In this document: piece after piece, positions 11,305-22,376 of the stretch
Position numbering within the stretch: the stretch's first letter is position 1
Layout: the number at the start of each line of letters is the position of its first letter
Source of the DNA: Letharia columbiana
Taxonomy: Eukaryota > Ascomycota > Lecanoromycetes > Lecanorales > Parmeliaceae
NCBI RefSeq assembly: GCF_014066305.1
Contig: NW_023501128.1
Coordinates: 1 to 64,000, forward strand
Direction of reading: 5' to 3'
DNA length: 64,000 nucleotides
Notes under the pieces: generated by a model
Seen by the model: only the letters and a program-made list of their open reading frames with translations
The model's database searches: none
Told to the model about the DNA's origin: nothing
Position numbers and translations under genes: made by a program

Positions 11305-12076
11305 TTTGAGAGTATTTGAAAAGTTTAGTATGAAATTTCCGTATCTGTAACAAGATAAGGACAGCGATGAGGGAATAATGAGAAGAGAGGAGAGGATTTG
11401 TACAAGAACGGAGTTGGATCCTGAGGGGGTTTGAGTGTGTTTATGGGGATGGTGGATATCATAGTTCTGGGCACCTCTGCCATGACCGGTCAAGAGAGTT
11501 ACAAATATAAAGGGTGGGCAACATGTGAACGCCATCAAAGAGGTTTAAAGTGTGGAACAAATATTGGAAACGAAGTTCAGCGTAATCTGGCGGGTTTGAT
11601 GGTAAGATTACCAGAAGCATCGCGGGATTTCAGCGAGAAGAGTGATGTGTTGTTTCAATCAGTTAGGATTTATTGAAGTGCTTGTGTTTATTGACTGAAG
11701 TCTCTGGGCTTGAGGCCCTCCATCGTAGATCCTCTGAGAGACCGGTGCCTATTGACTTTGCTGGTTCTCTGGCTGCGTGTCTGAAGTGCCACGGGTTTCC
11801 TTAGGATGGTAGACTATGGAGCTCGCAAGATTAACAGTTGAAGGGCGTCAGTACGTGGCTTTCTTCTGACTAGCAATTGCACCCTTTCTGCTGATACTTC
11901 TTGTGGAGGGCTTTGCACCGTTTGCCTCATCTTGCTAATAACGCCATTCATATGCCAAAAAGCCTAGACAGAAGGACAGACTTGCGAGTGTGGTACAGCG
12001 AGTAAGACTCGAATACCAAAGCGAATAAGGGTGGGGGGGGGGTTTTGTGACATCATTCCGGGGGCCGAGGGGGCTA
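11305..12076. other. Intergenic region between DPBB gene and QTRT2
   Basis: Holds the promoter of the DPBB gene (right side of that gene on the minus strand) and the 3' flank of QTRT2. A run of about ten G followed by TTTTGTGAC sits near 12032-12048, just past the QTRT2 stop. No gene recognised. Confidence 0.4.
11504..11515 (-). promoter_or_regulatory. TATA-like element upstream of the DPBB secreted protein gene
   Basis: Read on the minus strand the sequence is CTTTATATTTGT, about 200 bp before the start codon at 11304. Position and orientation fit a core promoter with a long leader. Match by eye only. Confidence 0.35.
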
Positions 12077-13596
12077 TCATTTCACCTTCTCCGCAAATCC
12101 TTGCTCTTCTAGATGCTCAGCATCGGCGTCGGGGCTTGGCAAGGCGGCCTCGGCGAGTTTTTCTTTTCCATCGTCAAGCGGCCGGTACGCAATTGGATTC
12201 TTGCGAGGTCCGCCCTTGCCCTCAGACCTGAACTGGTAGCCCCTGACTCTGTAGATCATCAGCATACATGAGCTTCAGGGTAAGAACGCTGTACTTACCT
12301 CGGACCCTGCCCCGTTTTCGCTGGTAGCTCTGCTGCATAGATTTTCTCGAACAATACTCGGTCGCCCTCAAAGGATCCGCTTTGTATGCTATCGCGAGCC
12401 CCGGCGAAGAATTCGTCAATGATGTGGTGGTTGTGCAACTGTAGTAGTACCCAACCTAGCATCTCTTTTGCATTCAAGAGATGTTGGACAAAGGCTTTGT
12501 GGTGGTTCGTGCAAGTATAGCATGGACAGTCCGTTAGAAGTGGAGAGATATCATTGGCAAACGTAGAGGACCACATGTCTATGCCGAGAGGCAATCGTCC
12601 CTCGAAATTGGCATTACTCTGAGCCGGGAAGGAGAAATCCAAGGCAATCCCAGCATCTGTGACGTCAGTGATGAATGGTATAGTGAAAGCATCCATTCCC
12701 AAGGCCATGGCATCCAGCAACTTGTGGGGGCTTGTGGCATCACCCAAAGACAATCGAGGGAGGCCACGCAGGTTGTCAGGAATAGCATCAACGGAGGCAG
12801 CATCGTAGAGAACAAGCCCAGACACGCTGTCTCTGAGCTCGTCCTGAAGAGCGCCTAGGTAGTAATTTTGCTGCTCGGCCTCAATGGGTAGGATTGGCGC
12901 GAACAATGCGGTCCTTGGTGTGCCATCCTCCTCGTTTTCCATCGCAGATATCAGTTCCTTCAACCAAGCGAGCGTCCTATCACCCATCACAACCTTCCGT
13001 TTCATGCCCGGCTTGTGTCCGAACAGCACATCTCCCATAGCCAAAACTATATCCGGCCGGAGTTTTTGAACCGCTTCTGCGTAGTCGGTGTACTCCAGCA
13101 TACCAACGCCTAGTGAGGTGATGATTGATATAGCGCTAGAGGTACTCGAGGCCGGACATGGTAACGGTGGTACCCGTCGAGTACCAAGAATAAGCAGAGC
13201 ATCTTTCTGGAGAGCAATGAACTTCCGCAAAGGTGATTCGTCAGAAGAGGCAGGGAAGTTGAAGACTGGTGGGACTTGTGATTGATGGAATGCTTTCTCT
13301 ACAACTTGCGGGCTCCAGTAAGAGCTCGCTCGTCAGTACTTGGAGGAGATGTCCGCAGAGGTTTCGAGCTACTCACATTCCTCAACAGCCGTATACAGGG
13401 CACGAATCGCTGTGTTGTCTCTCGTCATGTCTTGAGAGAGATGAGGTACAGCTCCTCGTGAGCTGACAGCCACATAATGAGGAGTATCAATTGGATTGCG
13501 GCCTTGGAAGGTGAGACGGCCAACTCTGGGCCGATCCTTGTCGGACTGTGGTCTCGATAGCTGGAAGGACACAAGCTTCGACGAGTGTCCTGCCAT
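12077..13596 (-). CDS. QTRT2: Queuine tRNA-ribosyltransferase accessory subunit 2
   Basis: Non-catalytic partner of the eukaryotic tRNA-guanine transglycosylase, which puts queuine into the wobble position of GUN-anticodon tRNAs. Three exons: 13596-13377, 13304-12299 and 12248-12077; 465 aa. Evidence: TPHYVAVSSRGAVPHLSQD near the start, LPRLSLGDATSPHKLLDAM and LPLGIDMWSSTFAND in the centre, the zinc site CPCYTC with the later His in HNHH, and the end motif GQGPRVRGYQFRSE, which appears only after splicing. Fungi do not make queuine, so this implies salvage from outside; a catalytic QTRT1 would be needed elsewhere in the genome. Upstream in-frame ATGs (13620, 13686) leave the start slightly open. 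Confidence 0.93.
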
Positions 13597-14125
13597 GAAG
13601 TGCGGGTTTGCGGCAGGCATTGCCCGGAGGCCGCCACGGAAAAAAGTGCGTCCCGTAGTTGTAGTAGAGCTTAGAAAAGCGTTCACAATGGTGTTCCCAA
13701 TTTATATCCATATCATGCTGCTGCTAGAGCCATGAGGCTCATAGAGATGTTTTTCCGGTGCTGTTTCCTCAGCTTCGTCCCACTCCCAGCACCAGCAGTA
13801 AGGAGGGGCAGCGCTTAACGCGCCTCTTTCCTCCAATCGAGTCAAGCGCACTGATGTCCTGTCATAAACGTATCAATGTTTTCACATTGTTTCTGATGAT
13901 GTGAGAAGATGCCGTGGTTTTGCTGCCCTGTTGTTCGTAGCGCTGGGAATAAAGCGAGGGTTCCAAATCTGGGTCCGTCGCAAGGCATGGAGAGTCCTTG
14001 ATGATGATAACGAAAAGTGGAGCGCATGGACGATCCCTTCACATCTTAACGCTGCTTCTCTTCAATACCCTGCAAGCGAATTGCTCTCGCGTTTGGCAAA
14101 TCGCTCAAGAAAGCAGCTCATCGCG
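13597..14125. other. Intergenic region upstream of QTRT2
   Basis: 529 bp between the QTRT2 start and the broken lipocalin-like gene. A plus-strand open frame begins at 13901 and runs into the pseudogene, but its upstream part shows no recognisable protein. It likely holds the QTRT2 promoter. Confidence 0.35.
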
Positions 14126-14669
14126 ATGGCAGCGCCACCTCACATGACACTCCAGGATCTGGCTGGAACGTGGAATTTCAACAAACCCCTCTCCGACGAC
14201 ATCTCGCCCGTCTTCGCAGTCTAAGGGATTTATGGCTTACTTGGAAAAGCCGCTTCGTCTACTTCTACAAAGGTTAAAATCCGATAGCCCAAGGCCAACC
14301 GATACATTTTCAGTCAGTACGCAACAGCCGCATCCATCCCAGGGACTAGCCAGCAGTACCTGTTGGACAACGAATGGCGCACTGAGAAGGACGCTTTGTA
14401 TGGTGATGTGACAGGGAGAAGTTTGTGGGTAGATTGAAGCCAAGTCAAGCAGACGATGACAGATGTAGGTGAGGATTGGGAGGAAGGCGATGGCAGACTC
14501 ATCCTCGCGGAGGGGGAAAATTCTGATAAGAAGTGGACGGTGAGGACCATATGGGGTTTTGAAGAGCTTTCCGGTGGGAGGGAGTTCGTACAGAGGCTGA
14601 ATGTGTGGAACAAAAAGGGCGAACAGGCAGGCTATCATCAAAATGGTTTGTGACTTCGTCAAGGAATAG
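14126..14669 (+). pseudogene. Broken fungal lipocalin-like small protein gene
   Basis: One reading frame from ATG 14126 keeps the pattern of a common 170-190 aa fungal protein family with a lipocalin-like barrel: MTLQDLAGTWNFNKPLSDD at the start, then YLLDNEWRTEKDALYGDVTG, then a tail with WTVRTIWGFEELSGGREFVQ. The frame is interrupted by three stops: TAA 14222-14224, TAG 14285-14287 and TGA 14435-14437. The first two replace positions where relatives usually have Gln or similar, so C-to-T change (CAA to TAA, CAG to TAG) would explain them. Near 14619-14630 the frame shifts by one base, after which AIIKMVCDFVKE and a stop at 14667 follow, as expected for the family end. No intron removes the stops. 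A decayed gene is the simplest reading; the family name is from memory. Confidence 0.8.
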
Positions 14670-17651
14670 CTTTGATCCAGTCAAGCAAGCACACACCCCA
14701 CCTTTTCTGTACGTGCATTTGAATTCGCTTCAGGTACACGTTGACTTGGAAGTAGGACTGAAGGATTGATCGTAACATTATATTCTTTCGGCTTCTTTCG
14801 GCGTATGACTTAAGTAAACCAGCTGCTCTTCGCTGCTGACCTCGCCAGTATCTGAGTACCCAACTATAGATAATAGCCCGTTTCTCGTTGTACTTTTACG
14901 TACTAAAGCAAGTTTTCAGGGGTTTCCATCTCAGTATCAAGAGACTCCAAGGTCTGCTCAAATTCCAGCATTTTACTTCCGTACGCTTGTTCTTCAAGCC
15001 TCAAGACGTTGAAAATTAAAGGCTTGAAACCCAGGATACTCACAAGATCGCATTGTTCTCGAGTCTCAAGAGCCGGAAGTATACATCACGCTCATTCACC
15101 ACGAAAAATTGCCTTATTTTTGGAATCATCTCTGAACCTGCCTTCTATGACTGAATAATTGGACTTATAAGTGCTCGGAACGCATGCATAACAAATTTCA
15201 ATGTCATGCGCGTCCTCCGATCCCAAAGAGTTCCTTGGTTCCCGTCCTTCTAGATGACACTAATTACGCATAAGGATTTTGTAAAAACGTAATATGGTGC
15301 GAGATCCAACGTCCACTGACCAGGTCTTTCCGGAATGCCATTTAATCGTTTTTGGACTTTTTCATTCCTGCTGCAGTGCATCTGATGATGCATCCCGCCA
15401 CTTTACAGTATAGTCTAGGCATTTGTCAGCTAATCCAACCGCCAAATCTGCCATGAGAAAGCGATCCTACTATCTGCTGATAGTGTTGCCTAATGCTCCC
15501 AGCCTTGAAGAAAGCACAAGAAGGCATACCTGCCTCGGTACATGAAGATATTCCTGGCTGTGATGTCTGCCAACCATGACACGCTGTCATCTTGGCTTGA
15601 GACGTAGAAGAACCCCCAAAAAGGTTGGCGGCATCAATTTGCTCTTGCACACAACGATCTGTCGCGCTAGAAGACATTGGTCGATGCTCTGAAATTATTC
15701 TCCAAACGCTATGACTTGCGCTACCTTTGGAGTCTTCCAGACGTCTCCATCGAATCTTGTCCCACTATCGTCGCTTCTCAGCATCAGTCAATTGTTCCGC
15801 ATAATCAAGGAGGCCACTAACCTAATCGTTTTGATCAGCTGAGCATACTTTCTTCCATAGATGCTTCGGGACAGCTACATTCTCCATGCTGGGTGGGCAC
15901 CATGTTATCTATCCTTGACCTTTGTGTGCACAAATTTCACTCAGTGTCATTGCTCTTGGCTGTCCGGCCGTAAGTCTCTCATTGACATCGTTGAACTTCG
16001 CTGATTTTTCCTACAGCTGGCAATTGCCAGGACAGTGGAAACGGAAGCCCCGAGGCAGACTGCCTATTAACATTTGAGACATGGCATTGGCGGTGTCCTA
16101 GGTGATCTAGGCAGCATTTGCTGTCTTGTAGGTGTAGTGAACAGCTTCTGAAAGAAGCATCTTCTTTAGACGATTCGGGAGAAACACAGTGCTTAATTTT
16201 CAAGATACAAGCTTGATTGGTCTGCGTTGCGACGGTCGTCTGAAAGTCCAACGGTCAATCGAGGACAGAATCTGCTATCAGAGCGCAAGGGAATTTGATC
16301 GCTCATTGATGCGGTTGACGAAGTCGCATACGCAGGTCAGAGGCTTACACAGCGCCGACGAACGCCAGAGCTTATGTTGCTTGTCTGTCCTAGATGGCTA
16401 TGCTTCCAAATCATGTCATTCGTCACTTTTGATCAGATGATCTTGTGTACTGTGTGCGAGTAGAGACGTATACTACTATTTCCTGGTCGCCACTCTCATG
16501 CAGCATGGTCTTGGAAGCCCGAGCTGTGGCATGGCGGATTTTCAACCCTTGAGAAGCCACAGACTGTACACATTGTCTGCGTAAGCCTGAAATGCTTTAT
16601 GATTACCGACAGGCGGCTTGGGCCTCATGAATCTGGGTCTCCACAGCGGAAGTAGCATTCAGTCGAACGCAGTTTCGCGGAAGCCAACTCACCTCAATCT
16701 CTTGAACTTAGGAATCACACAAGTAGGTAGACTTCAACGAATAAAACCAGGTCTTTTGAGTCTGAGGAGGTATGATGATCATATCTCTACGGGTTTTGCC
16801 TATGTCATTCTTGCTCTTCAAGGATATCGAGCTCAAAAAGCATACAAATGGGCAGGAGGCTCAGCGGTCTTTTCTTTTTTGTCTTTGATCCATAATACTC
16901 TATTTATTTCGGTCTTCCACGGCGGTCTGATACACCACGGTTGTGATTTCTCGTGAGAACTATGGAGCTTAGGGTTGGCTACATCAATTTCTTCAATCAT
17001 CTACCCTCAGATGGTATAAGCTATTGCCATGCCGTCGTCCGAACTCCGTCGCACTTCGTCGCAGACGAGACTCAGGCTAGCTCAGGAAATATGATACAGT
17101 ATGTTAGCAATATTTCTAGAGCTTGTCTTCCAACGATAGGATTTGTGATTGCCAGATATCAAGACTGCGGATGAACGAAATTCATGTGTCGGGATGTTTC
17201 CTGGGCCTTGTACGGAGGTTGACACCAAAAGTCCTGGACGGCACTAGTCACAGCCCTAACCCTACCTTCGGAAGGCAGCCCCGTAGCGAGGGACCCCAGA
17301 GAACATTGCCAAGCTTTGAAGCTAGGCTCATGCCAGGTAAATTGCCGAAGCTTTAAGCGCAGTGTCTGGGTAACCCTTTAGGCCGGGCGTTATCCGAGAT
17401 CTTGGCACAGAAATCTTGGCGTTCAGGTCGGTTGTCAACCTCCGTAGATTCAAGGAGCGAACCAGGTAGCCGTACGAACAGTAGTGATATCAGGGAAACA
17501 TCAAAGAGGCAAAAAAGCTTGAAACAAGTTCAAGGCTTCTATTGCCGAAACGTGCTATCTAGTCCCGCCAGATATTTCTAGAGAATTGAAATAGATACAA
17601 AACCAATGACATCCTCTATACTGCTTGACCATGAAATCTCTCGTTTGCCCT
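14670..17651. other. Gene-poor 3-kb stretch
   Basis: Almost 3 kb with only short open frames (under about 115 codons) and no protein I recognise. Base composition is mixed, not like the AT-rich island at 51.5 kb. A minus-strand stretch at 15979-16251 is Cys-rich but has no family likeness. It may contain decayed genes or a non-coding transcript; nothing firm can be called. Confidence 0.4.
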
Positions 17652-18860
17652 CTAAAAGGCTCGCTCGCGGAACCTCGCCCGGTCAACATGTTTCTTGAGA
17701 TGGCTGTGCGCATGTCGCAATGCGGAATCTCCTTTATCATGCTTCACCGCCTTTTCCAACCCAAGCGGCTTCTCTGGTGCCTGCAACGCCCGCTTCGACG
17801 CCTGGTCATTGCCCTTTCCCTGCATAGCTGGCGCCCTGCAGCCCATCTCCTCGGTCCCAATGCAGCATGAGACATTTGATGTTCCAGTATTTCCATCATT
17901 CGCGACATTGTCGTTGGGGAAAGTGTAGGCGACACCTTGGCACGGCAAAAACCAAGGATCGGCTGGCCCATTGGGGACTCCCTGCATAGGGTTCAGGCAT
18001 ACGGCATCTTCACCGACGGTATTATTGCAAGGCCCGCTAACGTCCCATAGGTTGATGTTGCAGCCAGTGACGGGCGCAGTGGCGTTCGAGCAGACGATCG
18101 GTACGGAGAAACCGTCAACGTAGCTGACGTCGATATCGTTCCATACCGTGGTGCTGCCTTCTACACAGATTTCGGAGTCAGCAAAACCTATTCGAGGCAG
18201 CATTAGACAGGTCTCGGGAGTCAAAAGGTCTTTTTGCTCCCGAGACATGTCTTGTGACTCGATCTTACTACAGATTGGGAATAATCAGCTCCGAAATGTA
18301 CGTACCGATCTTGCTGCCGTCGGCGTCGGTGGTCTTCCCAATGACGATTCTGCCAGCCCAGTTTGTGGGCAACACTACCTGTGTAGTTGTTCCTAGCGGA
18401 GCTGGCTTTGGGGCACCGACGGCGCTTGGGGAGTCGCTGTTTTGGAAGTACGAGACCGATAATGGGGCCGTCCAGTAATTGTGAATGGCTATAGTCATGA
18501 CGCCAGCATTGATAGGTGCTGGCGCTACACTGATAGCGGAGGCCGGTATGGTAGCGTTCTGAAGTACGGCACCTTGCGACTTCTCCACGGACAAAGCAGT
18601 CGTCATGGGAGTAGCTACCGGATTGGAAGCAATCGTGATCACCGCCGATGTTTGGACCGTGATAGGTGATCCTAAAGCGTGTTGGAGTCAGCATGCTGTG
18701 TGATAATAGGCTTCCAAGGCGGCAGGAGCCATCAACGCAGTATACCTGAAGTTGGGGTTTCCACTTCGCTGAATGTGGACCATCGATGTTCCCTCTGAGC
18801 AGTGACCTGCCAGGGACCGGCAAGGGCGAAGAGTAGAGCGAAGATCCGATGATTCCTCAT
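17652..18860 (-). CDS. Secreted thaumatin-like protein
   Basis: Three exons: 18860-18746, 18671-18306 and 18187-17652, giving 338 aa. The first exon encodes a signal peptide (MRNHRIFALLFALAGPWQVT). A Thr/Ser/Ala-rich stretch of about 75 residues follows, then a thaumatin-like core: PLSVSYFQNSDSPSA, LPTNWAGRIVIGKT, VDGFSVPIVCSNAT, VTGCNINLWDVSG, LPCQGVAYTFPND and CCIGTEEMGC. Fungal members are secreted and thought to bind or cut beta-glucans. The last 45 or so residues after the final Cys are Lys/Arg/His-rich and lack Cys, an unusual basic extension. Both splice junctions restore family motifs, so the model is good; substrate is unknown. Confidence 0.88.
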
Positions 18861-20799
18861 TTTGTAGGAAAGGTCTCCGAGGAGGATTGTTTGCGAAAAA
18901 TGATGAGTATGTAGTGTAGAAGTTGACCCTAGAAGTGAAAAAAACGGAAAGCAAGCTTCAAGCTGCGAAAAAGAGACCTCAGAATGTTGGGTAGTTGTCA
19001 AGCTTCGAAAGGAATGTGGATATTGAAAGAGCGTTGTCACCTACAGAGTTGGTGTAGTAGAAGGAGGGACGGTGCCGAAGGGTAACGACGAAGTTGTATG
19101 TTCTATATGCCGAAAAAAATCATGACCAGAGTGATGGGATTGGAGCGTTGGCACCATGATCATCCAATGAACAAGTAATCCTTGCAAAAGGCGCTTAAAG
19201 ATGCTTTGCGAGTCTGCTGTCCCCACTCGTCCACATGGTTTCTAGCCACATTTAGGAGAGGTAGAACCGTAGGCCCGGCCCAGACGCTTGAATGCACGGA
19301 AGGAGCAATATAACGCCAGAGTCTTTCAAGAGCCGTTGGGATCGAAGGAAGGGAAGACGATTCTGCGAGTACAGGCATCCAAATCACCAATCTTCCGCGA
19401 TGCATCAACAAGTAGACGGTGTACAGACCTTTACCGGAGCCCGCATGCCCCAGGGATGGATGTCAAGATGCTACATTTCGTGACGTGACCGGAGCGATCC
19501 AGCCAATACTTTCCGCCAGGATGAATGTTGACATATCGTCGGCCTACCCTTGGTGCCCCTGACGCCCTTGTCCACACATATCACGTCACGAATTACGGAC
19601 ACCGCCGGTAGCTATGAGGGCAAACCGGCAAGCTGGGCCATTGCAGAGATTGCCCTGCCATACATAGTGGAGAGTGCAGAAAGCTGATGCGATAAGAGGT
19701 TTCCAAGTTCAGATAAGATGTTTCGGCGAGGAGGGAGGTGTGGATGTCTGTATGCCTTGTGTGGTGAGGAGAGCGATGGCCAATCTTAAAATTAAGGTAG
19801 ATCGAGGCCGGGTGCATCCAACCGCGGGCTTGGCCTTCTAGGCGGGACCCTCGAGGGGCTCGAGGGGCTCTTTCGCATTGCGTAAACATGGCCGAAAAAG
19901 GGCGAGATAGATGATCGATTGGGTGATAATGTCCGAAAGTAAATAAGAGGTTCACCCTTCTGGATTCCTGCACCAGTGGATTCTTTGGAAGGATAAAGAA
20001 GGACGGTGGTGTTCAGGTAATGAATGCATTCATGCACTCACTCATGCACTCATGCACTCATGCACCAACACGGCATCACTCGTTCCGCCCGTCGTGCAAA
20101 ACTGTCCCTAACGCTCGGTTCTCAGAAACATGCCTCGGTAAAAAAAGCTTGAGTGAAAGCTTGAATGCCGGTAGCGCTCTAGCCTCTTGCTGCGAGGGTT
20201 GAGTGTTTGGTACGAAAGAACGAAGGAACGAAGGAAGCAAATGGAGGAAGGAAGGGGAGGACGTGATGGAAGTTGGGAAGGAAGGGTAGAATTTAACCTG
20301 ACATCATCCCCTGTGCGCCAGATCTGTCCTGCTTTGGCGGTGCAGTCCTCGACCATCATCTGTACCGTGGTTGTTGAGCTTGTATACTTGTAAGAGGTTG
20401 TCGTGTCTCGTGTCTTGGTGGGCAGCGAATCCACCAATCACAGATCCTAAAGCTGCTTAGTCATTCTGGAGAGGAAAATCTGGAATCATGTTCCGGTTCA
20501 GTGTTGTTGTTTTACCCAGTGTGTCCGTCCAGTGCTCGCCATCTCTGTCAATACGGAGCTCAATGGCGACTTGACAATCTTGAAAGCATCTGGCCTATAC
20601 GGTGCGACACCTTCGCCATTTCAATCCAACCTGAACAGTCTGTTGTCTACCAGTCGTGGGGCTCCAAGTTTGCCATCTGTCCCATCGGCCCACAGCTCTT
20701 TCATCTGGATTTACCTCTTCTACCCAACTATGTCCATACAATGACTGTCATAACCGTCACTGCGTATCGAGTATTGAGCAGCTTTTCGTTGCTCCCATT
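18861..20799. other. Intergenic region with short octamer repeats
   Basis: About 1.9 kb between the divergent thaumatin-like and PQ-loop genes. It holds both promoters, a GC-rich direct duplication CTCGAGGGG near 19850-19868 and the octamer array at 20031. A minus-strand open frame at 20108-20437 starts MVDSLPTKTRDTTTS but has no recognisable domain and degenerates downstream. No gene called. Confidence 0.35.
20031..20066 (+). repeat. Octamer microsatellite CATGCACT
   Basis: CATGCACT-type units start at 20031, 20043, 20051 and 20059, the first separated from the rest by a 4-bp interruption. Intergenic. Probably replication slippage. Confidence 0.8.
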
Positions 20800-21715
20800 A
20801 TGGCATTTGTCGCAACGTTGATTTCTTCCTTCACTCCTCTCTTGTATGTCTCCCCTCCCAGCTGCCTCATGCGGTATGATCACTGACCTCTCATCTACAC
20901 AGTCTCATATTCTCTCCTCTTACATCGTACACTGATCAGATTCTTTCCATCCACCGAAATCGCACGTCTACTGGTTTCTCTCTCGACATCCCTTTGATCA
21001 TGCTTACAGCATCGATCTTGAAGATCTTCTATTGGCCTGGCGCCCGTTATGACCTTGCTCTTCTCATACAAGCTGTAATCATGGTGGCTGTACAAGTGGT
21101 ACTGCTGAAAGTTGCGCTGGACAATAGGCCTCCATGGCGGGGAGAGGGACCTTTCAAGACTATGGAGCCGGGCAGACCATGGGGTTTTTGGAGATGGAGG
21201 GCGCAGCGACCGTGAGTGCGTTCTTTCGGGTATTCCACTTTCCAAGTTCGGATTGAGGATCACGAAGACCACGACGAGGAAGCGGGAACATCCGAATGCT
21301 AACTCTTCGGCCTTCCAGGTACTGGGAATACCTTCTCGGCTTGACCCTCTCTTTGCTCGTCATGCATGCCTTCGTTCGGCCTATCGCTGCCTCTGTCTAC
21401 ACTAACATCATCGGCTACGTTGGGCTTGCAATCGAAGCGGTGCTTCCGCTTCCACAAATTTTCTCCAATCAACGCGCTCACTCCTGTAAAGGATTCCGGT
21501 TGTCGGTATTGGTGAATTGGCTCTTAGGAGATGCAATGAAGATGGGGTTCTTCTTCATGTCGGAACCTGGGAAGGTGCCATGGGCGTTCAAGCTGTGCGG
21601 TATTTTTCAAGCCTGCTGTGATGTAGGATTGGGTGCCCAATACTGGGTTTATGGAGACGGGCAAGAGGACATGTCTCGAAAAAGTGGATTAGAGAAAGAT
21701 GGGAGGTTGACTTGA
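20800..21715 (+). CDS. PQ-loop membrane protein (SLC66A2/Any1-like)
   Basis: Three exons, 20800-20843, 20903-21211 and 21319-21715; 249 aa. Hydrophobic throughout, with about six or seven membrane segments and two PQ-loop repeats. Repeat 1 is around SYTDQILSIHRNRTSTGFS (Gln kept, Pro replaced by Asp); repeat 2 is around LPLPQIFSNQRAHSCKGF, with an intact PQ pair. A middle segment PPWRGEGPFKT and the Trp-rich turn PWGFWRWRAQRP link the halves. The layout matches human SLC66A2 (PQLC1) and yeast Any1/Cfs1, Golgi/endosome proteins linked to phospholipid flipping or scrambling. Transported substrate cannot be read from the sequence. The start gives a normal short N-terminus. Confidence 0.88.
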
Positions 21716-22328
21716 TCACATTGTATGTTGTCTGGAATAATGTACCGCTCTAATGGTCAGTCGCGAGAGCACATGTCTCTATACCTATGGAGTACCCCAG
21801 AATATCTGGATGTGACTGGTGTCTGTGAGCCTGCAGCAAACACAGTAGTAGTGCATGCGGGCTAGACTTTCTGTCACCGTTATTAGCAGGTTGTTTCACG
21901 TTAACTCGACCTGGACCTGGGGAAGATTAAGGGATCGTGGACTTTCTGAGTCGTTCCTCCATGTGTCACTATCTTCGACTCTGCATGTTTTCGTCGCGGG
22001 GAGCTTCCCTTTTTCCAGCAAAGGATCAATTATCTACGTGTTCGGCCCAATGATACATACAATATTAGTAACATATAACGTGATATCGCCACTCCGGGTG
22101 TTTCTTTTGTCCTATCGTCTGGCGCCTGGGGACCACGATGTCTTGGCTGGAGGGTTGAGCCCCTGAATTGTAGAGTACATCCTACTTTATGGTGGGATGA
22201 GTGGGTCGACACGCTAAGCGGCTTCACGCCGCAAGCGAGTAGAGTAGGTCTGAGCTTCAGCCTTCAGCATGCATTACTTTATGCATCCAGCGTTAAAGTA
22301 CAGTGCATAAGAGTCTCGGCTGGCATAC

Positions 22329-22376
22329 CTTTACCACTTTACCACTTTACCACTTTACCACTTTACCACTTTATTA
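22329..22376 (+). repeat. Octamer microsatellite CTTTACCA
   Basis: Five perfect CTTTACCA units (22329, 22337, 22345, 22353, 22361) followed by a degenerate sixth, CTTTATTA. Intergenic; a good length-polymorphism marker. Confidence 0.9.

Noticed and set aside
13901..14125. Upstream in-frame extension of the lipocalin-like pseudogene
   Set aside because: The family begins at about MTLQDLAGTW; the upstream residues resemble nothing and the frame is open by chance.
17253..17264. CCCTAACCCTAC, telomere-like
   Set aside because: Barely two units in an internal intergenic region; chance or at most a trace of interstitial repeat.
20108..20437. Minus-strand open frame starting MVDSLPTKTRDTTTS
   Set aside because: Low-complexity Ser/Thr/Arg content, no domain, no convincing continuation after a possible donor.
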